Counted from the first letter of the stretch, positions 1-7,351 are shown. The stretch is DNA of 8,300 nucleotides from Burkholderiaceae bacterium (GCA_947470165.1 CANISN010000065.1:1-8300); one strand, 5' to 3'. Notes: generated by a model not told the origin, from the sequence alone. A program made the numbers and translations.

Positions 1-881
1 ATCCATCTTTCAGCTAATAGACCGATGTAATGCATTAATAAGGCAATCGCTATTTGGGCAATATTTGGAGAATTCATAGAAAAAGCGAGCAAGAACATTG
101 GACCAACATAGGTCATCAACAAAATAATTTTTCGAATGTTGCCAATCACTCGATCTGTTTGATGATGGAAAAATTCCCGAGTATTAAAGCTGCCACCCAT
201 AAAGCCCATAGAAGTTTGGCGAATATTATTACCTTTAATACCTGTAGCAGAGGCCAAATTGGATTTCGGTTTTAACTTTTGATTGCGACGCCATATACAT
301 AACTTGAGATTTAGAGCAAGAAATATTAATATAAAATTGACACCTGAGATAAGACTTATGCCCAATAGAATATCTGGCCAGTTCCAGAGCATCAAAAGAA
401 GCTCCAACAACAAACCGCCCGAACTTAAACTCAGCAGAATGAAGTTGCTAAGAGTAGACGGATGCGACCACTCTTGAATAAAGCGAATGCATTGGTAAAT
501 CTTGGCAGTACAGATCCATAAGGCAAGAATGCTAATCAGTAATGCAGCCCATACCCACGCCGGCACTATTCCAGAAATGACAAAGAAGAAAGTGATTATA
601 GTTAGTGCCATGACCGCTGGTAAGGCGATAACTTCTCGTGAAAGCCATGAAGTCCGCCACATCATCGCGGCACGCCAAGCACGCTCAGGATGCCCTAAAT
701 GGAAAAACGATGCGACTAAACCTAGGCTGAGTAGTATGAAGCTGACTGGTAATGCCAACATTGATAGAAAAGGCGCAGACAAGACTGGCTCCTCTATATT
801 CAATAGCGCTACGAAAAATAACAGGCCTTGCGCCATTCCTGCAAGCGTCGTAAAAAAGATAATTGAAAATTGTGGACGCAT
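1..881 (-). CDS. soeC: DmsC-type membrane anchor subunit, likely SoeC of a sulfite dehydrogenase (3' end cut by window edge)
   Basis: Integral inner-membrane subunit that would anchor the SoeAB module and pass electrons to quinone. The minus-strand frame is open from ATG at 881 to the window edge, giving 293 residues that end ...LLAERW. DmsC-family proteins are about 285-300 residues, so probably only around ten are missing. About eight hydrophobic segments are visible (roughly 3-25, 42-62, 85-105, 108-128, 146-166, 170-192, 252-270, 272-291). The DmsC-family signature LGHPERAWRA (62-71), followed by WRTSWLSREVI (75-85), is present. The start codon shares one base with the soeB stop (TAATG), and an AAGGAA ribosome site lies 9 nt upstream. 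It is the last gene seen in the operon. The anchor family is certain; the Soe assignment, rather than DMSO or another reductase, comes from the subunits encoded just upstream. Confidence 0.88.
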   Translation of the reverse strand, partial: MRPQFSIIFFTTLAGMAQGLLFFVALLNIEEPVLSAPFLSMLALPVSFILLSLGLVASFFHLGHPERAWRAAMMWRTSWLSREVIALPAVMALTIITFFFVISGIVPAWVWAALLISILALWICTAKIYQCIRFIQEWSHPSTLSNFILLSLSSGGLLLELLLMLWNWPDILLGISLISGVNFILIFLALNLKLCIWRRNQKLKPKSNLASATGIKGNNIRQTSMGFMGGSFNTREFFHHQTDRVIGNIRKIILLMTYVGPMFLLAFSMNSPNIAQIAIALLMHYIGLLAERW

Positions 882-883
882 TA
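879..883 (-). other. TAATG stop/start overlap coupling soeB to soeC
   Basis: On the minus strand the soeB stop TAA (883-881) shares its last A with the soeC ATG (881-879). A purine-rich AAGGAA at 896-891 lies upstream inside soeB. This arrangement typically gives translational coupling, which suits equimolar subunits of one complex. Confidence 0.85.
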
Positions 884-1537
884 TTTGTCATTCCTTGCTG
901 CGTCAATCGTTTCCATGATCGAGCGGGGTAAGTAGTGGTTAGCTGGTTGGGTCTCCCATTCAGGCATAAGGGCATAACCACCGCGTTCTGTAATCGCTTT
1001 ACTCGCAGCCGACTCAGGATCGTGAACATCGCCAAAAATACGGGCGCTCGTTGGGCACGCAAGTACACATGCAGGCTTACGCTCTGATTCAGGTAAGGTT
1101 TCGCTATAAATACGATCTACGCACAGAGTGCACTTCGTCATCACTTGGCGCTCTTCATCTAGTTCACGTGCACCGTAAGGGCATGCCCAGGAGCAATAGC
1201 TACAGCCAATGCATTTGTCATAATCAACTAATACTATGCCATCTTCTTTGCGCTTATAACTTGCTCCCGTTGGACAGACTGGTACACAAGGAGGTTCTTC
1301 GCAATGCAGACATGATTTTGGAAAGTGCACTGTTTGAGTATTTGGGAAGGATCCTGCTTCATACGTTTGTACACGGTTGAAGAAAGTTCCGCTTGGACTT
1401 GCTCCATAAGCGTTGAGATCTGTTAGTGGTCCTGCAGAGCCAGAGGTATTCCACTCTTTGCAAGAGGTGACACAGGCGTGACAGCCAACGCAAACATTGA
1501 GATCAATCACTAAGGCGAGTTGTTTATTAGCGCTCAC
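881..1537 (-). CDS. soeB: Four-cluster [4Fe-4S] ferredoxin-like subunit, likely SoeB of a sulfite dehydrogenase
   Basis: Electron-transfer subunit that would carry electrons from the molybdenum subunit to the membrane anchor. It has 218 residues and sixteen cysteines in the four groups typical of DmsB/PsrB/SoeB proteins: C16-C19-C22-C26, C76-C79-C84-C88, C109-C112-C115-C119, and C136-C139 with C157-C161. CIGCSYCSWACPYGA is a textbook ferredoxin core. There is no signal peptide, so it is cytoplasmic like its partner. The start codon is GTG, not ATG. It is chosen because a perfect AAGGAGG ribosome site sits 7 nt upstream and because the GTG overlaps the soeA stop (GTGA). The C-terminal tail after residue 170 ends with the segment PANHYLPRS. 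Family assignment is near certain; sulfite as the electron source is inferred from the whole cluster. Confidence 0.93.
   Translation of the reverse strand: MSANKQLALVIDLNVCVGCHACVTSCKEWNTSGSAGPLTDLNAYGASPSGTFFNRVQTYEAGSFPNTQTVHFPKSCLHCEEPPCVPVCPTGASYKRKEDGIVLVDYDKCIGCSYCSWACPYGARELDEERQVMTKCTLCVDRIYSETLPESERKPACVLACPTSARIFGDVHDPESAASKAITERGGYALMPEWETQPANHYLPRSIMETIDAARNDK
1534..1537 (-). other. GTGA overlap coupling soeA to soeB
   Basis: The soeA stop TGA (1536-1534) overlaps the soeB start GTG (1537-1535) by sharing TG within GTGA on the minus strand. Tight coupling of catalytic and electron-transfer subunits is expected. Confidence 0.85.
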
Positions 1538-4419
1538 TTGCTTGCCTCCTTTTTGAGAGACATTCCGGGTACTTTATATGCTTTTACCTGAGGCCATGTT
1601 TCTTGTGATTCATCATCTCCAGCTGGAGCTAATCTCACCCGTACATCGTACCATCCTGCCTGACCAGTAATAGGATCCGAGTTGCTCACAGTGAAGCCAC
1701 CTAATGTGAGCTCTTCAGCAATCAAATGATTTAACAAGAAACCTTTTTTAGATTCATCCGCATTATCTGAAAGACTCCACGCAGATTCTGCTTTACCAAT
1801 CGCATTCCAAGTCCAGACTGTTCCGGGATCGACAGCTTCTGAATGACGAGCCATACACTTGACTTTCCCCCATTGAGATTCAATCCACATCCAGGCACCG
1901 TCAGCAATACCATGCTGGAGCGCGGTTGCTGTATTAACGTATAGATAGTTGTGGCTATGAATCTGTCTTAACCAAGCATTTTGAGAATCCCATGAGTGGT
2001 ACATAGCCATAGGGCGCTGGGTAATCGCATTCAAAGTAAATTTAGTGAGGTCAGTAGCCTCATCTTCCAGTGGTGGATACCAAAATGGCAAGGGATCGAA
2101 ATATTTATAGATGCGATCTTTGAGATGGGCAGGCGGTTGAGCTCCAGGGCGCTTACCTGTAGCAGCCAATCTAAATCTTTGCAATATATCTGAGTAGATC
2201 GCGATCATGATCGGATCATTTTTCTGTCTGAGAGCATTTTCTTTGGAAAAATCTAAATAACCCTTGTTCCAATTGCGCATGTATTGGTGTTCAGGCGGCA
2301 TATGGTATTGGTGTACACAGTTATTCTCAGCATATTTTTGCCACTGATCTGGATTGGGCTCCCCTTTGAGGGATTTCTCACCATCCTTACCTCGCCAGCC
2401 AGTGAGAAAGCCGATGCCCGAATCAGGCGCAGTTTGAAAGCGAGTAATAAAGTCTGGATAGTCTTTGAATTTACGTTCGCCTTCTGCTGTCGTAAACGCT
2501 GGAAATTTCAAGCGAGAGGCAAGCTCAATCAGGACTTCTTGAAATGGCTTGCATTCCTCCAAAGGCTCTAGGACCGGGATACGGACAGAATCAACTGGAC
2601 CATCAAATTCAGAAATGGGGCGATCCAACATACTCATGACATCGTGACGCTCAAGATAGGTAGTATCGGGTAGTACCAGATCAGCAAAATCTACCATTTC
2701 AGATTGGAAAGCATCGCATACGACTAAGAATGGGATCTTAAATTCGCCATCAGTGTTTTTAGCGTTCAAATGTTCACGAACTTCCATTGTATTCATCGTG
2801 GAGTTCCATGACATATTAGCCATGAAAATCATGAGTGTATCAATGGAGTAGGGATCACCCTTCACTGCGTTGCTGATGACGTTATGCATCAAACCATGGG
2901 CAGCCAAAGGATGCTCCCAAGAGTAGGCCTTATCAATACGCAATGGATTGCCTTGCGAATCCAATGCCAAATCTTCTGGTTGTGTTGGCCAGCCCAAAGG
3001 CGGTTTGGCTAAGGGTGTATTAGGCTTAATGTCATTTTCAGATGATGGGGGCTTTGCATTAGGCGGTACCTGCCTTGGGTATGGCGCTTTATGTCTAAAT
3101 CCTCCTGGGCGATCAATGGTGCCTAATAACGACATCAATACCGCTAGGCCACGCGTTGTTTGAAAGCCATTTGAGTGAGCAGAAAGTCCACGCATCGCAT
3201 GAAAAGCAACGGGCCTGCCGGTTACAGAGTCATGTTTTTCTCCCCAAGAATCTGTCCAGGCAATGGGAAGCTCAAATTCTTGACCGAATGCAGTATCTGC
3301 AATTTCTAGTGCAAGTTTGCGAATTCTCTCTGCCGAGATACTAGTAATTGCTGCCGCCCATTCGGGAGTAGTTTCGCTCACCTGTCTTTTGAGTAGTTCA
3401 AATGCAGGAACCACTTTCTTGCCCTGATGTGGGCCTGGTCCCATCGTGTATTCACCTAGCAATACAGGCGATATACCCTGCTTAAAACAGGGCTGCGCGC
3501 TTTGAGTTTTTTCGTCCCAAATATATTTGTTATGCGGTAAATCTAGATTGATTGGGTCTGAATCAGGATCGTATAAAAATAATCCCTCTTCCGCACCAGA
3601 ATCCATGCAAACCAATTGTGATGAATTACTAAAACGTTTTAAGAAAGGAGCATCGTATTTCTCAAGACGAATAAGCTCGTGCATGAGTGCCATAAATAGG
3701 GCTCCATCAGTGCCAGGCTTGATCGGGATCCACTCATCCGCAATCGCTGAATATCCTGTTCTTACTGGATTAATCGAGATAAAGCGACCGCCAGCTCTTT
3801 TAAATTTAGATAAGGCAATCTTCATCGGATTGCTGTGATGATCCTCGGCGGTGCCGATCATGACAAATAGTTTTGCTCGTTCTAAATCAGGTCCACCAAA
3901 TTCCCAAAAACTTCCACCAATAGTGTAGATCATGCCTGCAGCCATATTGACTGAGCAAAATCCGCCATGAGCAGCATAATTAGGGGTGCCAAATTGCCGA
4001 GCAAACAAACCAGTTAAAGCCTGCATTTGATCTCGGCCAGTAAAGAGCGCAAACTTTTTAGGATCGGTAGCGCGTATGTGACTGAGACGTTTAGTCAGAA
4101 TTTCAAAAGTTCTATCCCAGCTAATAGGCTCAAACTCTCCATCACCGCGATTACTACCTGCTTTTCTCAAGAGCGGTTGAGTAATCCGCGCAGGGGATTT
4201 CTGCTTCATGATTCCTGAGGCACCCTTGGCACATATGACGCCTTGGTTTAAGGGGTGCTCTGGATTGCCATCAATATAGACAAGCTCACCGTCTCGAAGG
4301 TGTGCGCGGATACCGCATCGACAAGCACACATGTAGCATGTCGTTTTCTTAATTTCTGTAGTAGTCCCTTGTTGCTTGATGGGGTCATGCACGGGATCAT
4401 TTGAAAATAGTTTAAACAT
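1534..4419 (-). CDS. soeA: Cytoplasmic molybdopterin oxidoreductase, likely SoeA catalytic subunit of sulfite dehydrogenase (quinone)
   Basis: Large catalytic subunit of a complex iron-sulfur molybdoenzyme, 961 residues, close to the usual length of SoeA. The N-terminal [4Fe-4S] site is C28-x2-C31-x3-C35 with C63, followed by K65, the lysine that in this superfamily sits between the cluster and the cofactor. C155 in the segment HGGFCSVN is the probable molybdenum ligand, as in the Psr/Phs/Soe branch; DmsA uses serine. The C-terminal dinucleotide-binding domain covers roughly 794-925. The N-terminus (MFKLFSND...) has no twin-arginine or other signal, so the enzyme is cytoplasmic, unlike periplasmic PsrA, PhsA, TtrA or DmsA. 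This is the main reason to prefer sulfite oxidation by SoeABC, which yields sulfate and reduced quinone. It follows the acyltransferase gene after 15 nt and overlaps soeB. Specificity cannot be proved from sequence alone. Confidence 0.87.
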   Translation of the reverse strand: MFKLFSNDPVHDPIKQQGTTTEIKKTTCYMCACRCGIRAHLRDGELVYIDGNPEHPLNQGVICAKGASGIMKQKSPARITQPLLRKAGSNRGDGEFEPISWDRTFEILTKRLSHIRATDPKKFALFTGRDQMQALTGLFARQFGTPNYAAHGGFCSVNMAAGMIYTIGGSFWEFGGPDLERAKLFVMIGTAEDHHSNPMKIALSKFKRAGGRFISINPVRTGYSAIADEWIPIKPGTDGALFMALMHELIRLEKYDAPFLKRFSNSSQLVCMDSGAEEGLFLYDPDSDPINLDLPHNKYIWDEKTQSAQPCFKQGISPVLLGEYTMGPGPHQGKKVVPAFELLKRQVSETTPEWAAAITSISAERIRKLALEIADTAFGQEFELPIAWTDSWGEKHDSVTGRPVAFHAMRGLSAHSNGFQTTRGLAVLMSLLGTIDRPGGFRHKAPYPRQVPPNAKPPSSENDIKPNTPLAKPPLGWPTQPEDLALDSQGNPLRIDKAYSWEHPLAAHGLMHNVISNAVKGDPYSIDTLMIFMANMSWNSTMNTMEVREHLNAKNTDGEFKIPFLVVCDAFQSEMVDFADLVLPDTTYLERHDVMSMLDRPISEFDGPVDSVRIPVLEPLEECKPFQEVLIELASRLKFPAFTTAEGERKFKDYPDFITRFQTAPDSGIGFLTGWRGKDGEKSLKGEPNPDQWQKYAENNCVHQYHMPPEHQYMRNWNKGYLDFSKENALRQKNDPIMIAIYSDILQRFRLAATGKRPGAQPPAHLKDRIYKYFDPLPFWYPPLEDEATDLTKFTLNAITQRPMAMYHSWDSQNAWLRQIHSHNYLYVNTATALQHGIADGAWMWIESQWGKVKCMARHSEAVDPGTVWTWNAIGKAESAWSLSDNADESKKGFLLNHLIAEELTLGGFTVSNSDPITGQAGWYDVRVRLAPAGDDESQETWPQVKAYKVPGMSLKKEASK
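1545..1551 (-). promoter_or_regulatory. Strong ribosome binding site for soeB
   Basis: The minus strand reads AAGGAGG, a full anti-16S match, 7 nt before the GTG at 1537. It lies inside the end of soeA and is the strongest ribosome site in the leftward operon. It decides the GTG start and may compensate for the weaker initiation codon. Confidence 0.85.
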
Positions 4420-4434
4420 AGTCTTACTTATTTA

Positions 4435-5343
4435 TTAAGGTTGTTTAGCAAGCAAAATAGCCATCGCAGTAGATGCAACTCTTGAAAATACAGAGTCAGA
4501 TCTAGATGTGAGAATGATAGGAACTTGGGCTCCTAGAATAGTTCCAGCGCACTCGGCCCCGGCCATATAGACTAAGGACTTGTAAAGAATATTTCCTACT
4601 TGTAAATCAGGAACTAATAGTAGATCAGGATCACCAGCAACTTTTGAATCGATCCCTTTTGTTTTAGCAGCATGGATGGAAATAGCATTATCGAATCCAA
4701 AGGGCCCCCCGATCATTGTGGAGGGGTGAATTGGGTTTACAGCATGGATATCCACAATCTCTTTCGCATCGGTAGTAGCCTGCATGGCTGGATTCACTAC
4801 CTCTGTAGCAGCAATGATGGCTACCTTTGCATTTGCTACCCCAAGTTTATTAAGAGCTTCAAGGCTACTTTTAAGAATTTGTATTTTTTGAGATGCATTG
4901 GGTGCGATATTGACCACACAATCACTGATCCCAAGTAGTTTGGGGTAATGCTTTAGTTCAAATAAAAATAAATGACTCGTTCTGCGATCGGTTCTTAAGC
5001 CATCACGTTGCACTATAGGACCCATCAGATCTTCAGTGTGTAATGAACCCTTCATCAAAACTGCTAGCTTGCCTTCCTTGACCATTTCTACTGCTTTCTT
5101 GGCAGCAACTATGGGGTCGTTCGGGGTATTAATAATCTCAATCCCATTCAAAGAGAGCTTTTCTTTAGCTGCTAATTCCAAAATGAGATCTTTAGGCCCA
5201 ATCAAGATTGGAGTGCACAGTTGTTTTTTAATTAGTTCAAAGACGGTTTCAAGGGCAGGTGCGCTAAGTGGATAAACGACCCCTAAAGGAAGATCGCTTT
5301 TAGCCTCTTCAATCATTTTTTCTAATAGCGGATATTGATCCAT
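4435..5343 (-). CDS. Short phosphate acetyl/butyryltransferase family enzyme, probable phosphate acetyltransferase
   Basis: A 302-residue stand-alone member of the Pta/Ptb family, which exchanges phosphate and CoA on an acyl group (acetyl phosphate + CoA to acetyl-CoA + phosphate). Recognisable family segments are LMKGSLHTEDLMGPIV (95-110), the RTDRRTSHLF stretch that follows it, GGPFGFDNAISIHAAKTKGI after the midpoint, the GDPDLLLVPDLQVGN stretch, and a C-terminal AGTILGAQVPIILTSRSDS. The closest style is the phosphotransacetylase half of the MaoC-Pta fusion proteins, but the MaoC hydratase domain is absent here. The start at 5343 has only a weak AAGG upstream. It lies 36 nt after the regulator and 15 nt before soeA. 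In Xsc-dependent sulfonate degradation a Pta is needed to recover acetyl-CoA, and its place beside sulfite oxidation genes suits that role. Phosphate butyryltransferase remains possible, so no gene symbol is given. Confidence 0.87.
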   Translation of the reverse strand: MDQYPLLEKMIEEAKSDLPLGVVYPLSAPALETVFELIKKQLCTPILIGPKDLILELAAKEKLSLNGIEIINTPNDPIVAAKKAVEMVKEGKLAVLMKGSLHTEDLMGPIVQRDGLRTDRRTSHLFLFELKHYPKLLGISDCVVNIAPNASQKIQILKSSLEALNKLGVANAKVAIIAATEVVNPAMQATTDAKEIVDIHAVNPIHPSTMIGGPFGFDNAISIHAAKTKGIDSKVAGDPDLLLVPDLQVGNILYKSLVYMAGAECAGTILGAQVPIILTSRSDSVFSRVASTAMAILLAKQP

Positions 5344-5379
5344 GAGGTATGCCTTAGTGGTTACCGTTCTTAGATGGCA

Positions 5380-6180
5380 TTAGGATAGGGTTTGAGAGAT
5401 GCGTGCAGAAGCTTCTTTGAGCTTTGGAATATGTTCCATGGCTTGATTTAGGGGAAGCCTTGCGGTCGCCGCATGAACGGCAATGGCTGCTACTACTTCA
5501 CCCACTGCATCTCTTACTGGTACCGCTACGCATGAGACACCAAGAACATATTCTTCATTATCAATGGCATATCCAGTACTAACAATACGCTCAAGCTCGG
5601 ACTCAAGTAGATCGCGATCAGTAATCGTTCTATGAGTAAATTTCTCGAGTGGCAGGTTTTCTAAAAGCTTAGCGCGCTCCTCAGGAGCCTTGAATGCTAG
5701 TAGTAGCTTGCCACTAGCGCTACAATGCGGTGGGAGAACAGTGCCCAGTGGGAGATGTAAGCGTAAGGCCCAATTGGCCTCAACACGATCTAAATAAAAT
5801 AGCTCACCACGTTTAAGTACTGCTAAATTACAAGTCTCACCCAGATCGGCAACTAATTTTCTTAAGATGCTGTGCCGAATCGCAGAGACGGTGTCGTGTG
5901 TCAAAGTGGTCAATGCCAGACTAGATAGCCGATCACCGGGGGTATACGTCCGACCACCAGGTTCTCTAGCTACCAGCCCTGCTTCTTCAAAAATCGCTAG
6001 GGTGCGATGTAGAGATGCTTTTGGCATCCCTGTAACCAGCATCAATTGAGCTAAGGTTGCGGGCTGCTTTAGAGCTGCTAAAGCCTCTAATATGACAATG
6101 CCTTTGAGCATTGATGAGTTTTCACTAGAGCTATCTTTTTTGCCGATATCTAATGATTCGTTATTGTCAATTTCAAGCAT
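5380..6180 (-). CDS. IclR-family transcriptional regulator
   Basis: A 266-residue DNA-binding regulator. A polar 22-residue N-terminal extension precedes the winged helix-turn-helix (about 24-85: MLKGIVILEAL, TLAQLMLVTGMPKASLHRTL as the recognition region, then a wing with GGRTYTPGDRL). The IclR effector-binding domain fills about 95-260 and includes the family stretch PPHCSASGKLLLAF, DRVEANWALRLH and a late VAVPVRDAVGEVVAAIAVH. The length is normal for IclR. ATG at 6180 is the longest start; an internal ATG at residue 24 would remove part of the N-terminal region only, so the exact start is less sure. It is the first gene of the leftward operon and is divergent from the receptor gene, so it most likely controls both units and itself through the 193-bp region between them. 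The ligand is unknown; a sulfonate or pathway intermediate is inferred. Confidence 0.92.
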   Translation of the reverse strand: MLEIDNNESLDIGKKDSSSENSSMLKGIVILEALAALKQPATLAQLMLVTGMPKASLHRTLAIFEEAGLVAREPGGRTYTPGDRLSSLALTTLTHDTVSAIRHSILRKLVADLGETCNLAVLKRGELFYLDRVEANWALRLHLPLGTVLPPHCSASGKLLLAFKAPEERAKLLENLPLEKFTHRTITDRDLLESELERIVSTGYAIDNEEYVLGVSCVAVPVRDAVGEVVAAIAVHAATARLPLNQAMEHIPKLKEASARISQTLS

Positions 6181-6270
6181 AAGTAGAAAATCTCAAGAAT
6201 TGTGTCATTTTGTTCATTCTAATAGAACATATTTGCAATATCCAGAGAAAATGTTAGTATTTTTACCAAT

Positions 6271-6289
6271 ACGAAACAACTTGTTCCGT
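6271..6289. promoter_or_regulatory. Imperfect 19-bp palindrome, candidate IclR operator
   Basis: The sequence acgaaacaa-c-ttgttccgt is symmetric about C6280, with 8 of 9 arm positions matching (6274/6286 mismatch). IclR-family proteins commonly bind short palindromes between themselves and a divergent target. The position, 91 bp from the iclR start and 85 bp from the receptor start, suits control of both. Binding is inferred. Confidence 0.5.
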
Positions 6290-6325
6290 TGGGTAAGATT
6301 GGTTGTCGTTTCTAGAATTCTTAAT

Positions 6326-6345
6326 AAGGACTAATATAAGTCCTT
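6326..6345. repeat. Perfect inverted repeat (7-bp arms, 6-nt spacer) ahead of the receptor gene
   Basis: Arms AAGGACT (6326-6332) and AGTCCTT (6339-6345) are exact reverse complements separated by AATATA. It ends 28 nt before the receptor ATG. It could be a second operator half-pair or, if transcription starts upstream, a hairpin in the 5' leader. No U-run follows, so it is not an ordinary terminator. Confidence 0.6.
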
Positions 6346-6361
6346 GCAGTGTACTTAAAAC

Positions 6362-6366
6362 AGGAG
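6362..6366 (+). promoter_or_regulatory. Ribosome binding site of the receptor gene
   Basis: AGGAG followed by 7 nt before ATG at 6374. It is a good ribosome site and confirms that start, which also gives an intact signal peptide. Confidence 0.8.
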
Positions 6367-6373
6367 ATGAGAT

Positions 6374-7351
6374 ATGCGTAGAAGCAATCTAGTGGTGACT
6401 GTTCTATCTATAGCTTTAGGCTTATTTGGTTTTGCTCAACTAGCAGGGGCCCAACCATGGCCTACTAAGCCGATTAAATTGGTTGTGCCATACCCTCCCG
6501 GGGGTGGAACTGATGTGATAGCGCGTATCGTGCAGGAGCCCCTGAGTCAGGCCTTAGGTCAGCAAATCATTATTGATAATCGTGGTGGAGCGGGCGGCTC
6601 TATTGGAACAGACATTGTTTCAAAATCTGCTGCAGATGGTTACACAGTGTTATTCACACTGTCTTCCCATACTATTAATCCTGCAATCTTTCCAAAACTG
6701 GCTTTTGATACTGAAAAAGATTTCTTGCCGGTTTCATTGGCAGCTTCATTACCGCAGATATTAGTCGCCAATCCAGACTTCCCAGTCAAGACGGTGAAGG
6801 ATGTGATTGATATGGCTAAGGCAAAGCCTGATTCTATTTCTTATGCATCGGTAGGCAATGGATCGCCAGGACATTTAGCTGGTGCGATGATGGCCAGCGC
6901 TGCAGGGGTATCCATGACCCATATCCCTTATCGCGGCGGTGGCCCTGCTGTTACCGACGTCATGGCTGGTCAAGTTCCGCTACTTTGGGTTTCCATTCCA
7001 GCCGCAGCAAATTATGTCAAGGCGGGCAAGTTGCGCGCGCTTGCCGTATCTACTGTTAAACGTTCCCCCATTTTTCCTGAGGTACCTACGATGGCTGAGT
7101 TAGGGTTTAAAGATTATGAGGTTGACTCTTGGTATGCAATGTTTGTTCCTGCCAAAACACCACAGCCCATTATTGATACGCTCTATAAAGCCACCGTTAA
7201 AGTACTGGCTGAACCAGCGGTGAAAGAAAAATTATTAGCTCAAGGTGCTGAGGCAGTTGGTAGTACACCAGCACAACTCGGAGCAATCGTTAAAAGCGAG
7301 ATTGTGAAGTGGAAGAAAGTGGCCAAAGATGCAGCTATCAAGGTAGAGTAA
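6374..7351 (+). CDS. Bug/TctC-family periplasmic solute-binding receptor
   Basis: Secreted binding protein of the tripartite tricarboxylate transporter (TTT) type, 325 residues, the normal family length. Residues 1-26 form a Sec signal peptide (MRRSN, hydrophobic core, then LAGA before QPWP), with predicted cleavage after A26. The mature start PWPTKPIKLVVPYPPGGGTD is the hallmark of the family and holds the first ligand-binding loop; THIPYRGGGPAVTDVMAGQV is the second conserved block. These proteins bind small carboxylates. Here the ligand is unknown, but the flanking genes suggest a carboxylated C2 sulfonate such as sulfoacetate. No tctA/tctB membrane genes are visible, which is common for Bug receptors in Burkholderiales. 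The next gene follows after 42 nt with no terminator, so the two are probably co-transcribed. Confidence 0.95.
   Translation: MRRSNLVVTVLSIALGLFGFAQLAGAQPWPTKPIKLVVPYPPGGGTDVIARIVQEPLSQALGQQIIIDNRGGAGGSIGTDIVSKSAADGYTVLFTLSSHTINPAIFPKLAFDTEKDFLPVSLAASLPQILVANPDFPVKTVKDVIDMAKAKPDSISYASVGNGSPGHLAGAMMASAAGVSMTHIPYRGGGPAVTDVMAGQVPLLWVSIPAAANYVKAGKLRALAVSTVKRSPIFPEVPTMAELGFKDYEVDSWYAMFVPAKTPQPIIDTLYKATVKVLAEPAVKEKLLAQGAEAVGSTPAQLGAIVKSEIVKWKKVAKDAAIKVE

Larger units (their letters stand above)
6181..6373. promoter_or_regulatory. Divergent control region between the iclR-pta-soeABC operon and the receptor-dehydrogenase genes
   Basis: This is the only sizeable non-coding stretch (193 bp) and it must hold the promoters for both directions. 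It is AT-rich and contains an imperfect 19-bp palindrome (6271-6289), a perfect 7-bp-arm inverted repeat (6326-6345) and a looser TGTTC-N9-GAACA pair (6211-6229). A TAAGAT at 6294-6299 and a TAATAT at 6332-6337 could serve as rightward -10 elements, but neither has a convincing -35 at the right spacing, so no promoter is called precisely. Confidence 0.7.

Noticed and set aside
283..918. Plus-strand open frames of 64 and 138 codons
   Set aside because: They lie antisense to the membrane anchor, whose minus-strand frame is continuous and shows DmsC-family motifs. The plus-strand translations look like nothing known.
685..1068. Minus-strand open frame of 127 codons across the soeB/soeC junction
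   Set aside because: It is an out-of-frame shadow overlapping two well-supported genes.
1051..1380. Plus-strand 109-codon frame opposite soeB
   Set aside because: Its cysteine and histidine content is an antisense reflection of the ferredoxin motifs; there is no independent support.
1..4419. DMSO, thiosulfate, polysulfide or tetrathionate reductase
   Set aside because: The subunit architecture is shared, but the catalytic subunit lacks the Tat signal usual for those enzymes and the neighbours fit sulfite oxidation better. Not formally excluded.
6257..6272. GTATT-N6-AATAC inverted repeat overlapping the main palindrome
   Set aside because: Arms of only five AT-rich bases are expected by chance here.
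6263..6340. Exact sigma-70 promoters for either direction
   Set aside because: Several TATAAT-like hexamers exist in this AT-rich region but none pairs with a credible -35 at 16-18 bp, so choosing one would be guesswork.
6326..6345. Rho-independent terminator
   Set aside because: Arms are short, not GC-rich and not followed by a T-run on either strand; it lies upstream of a gene rather than after one.
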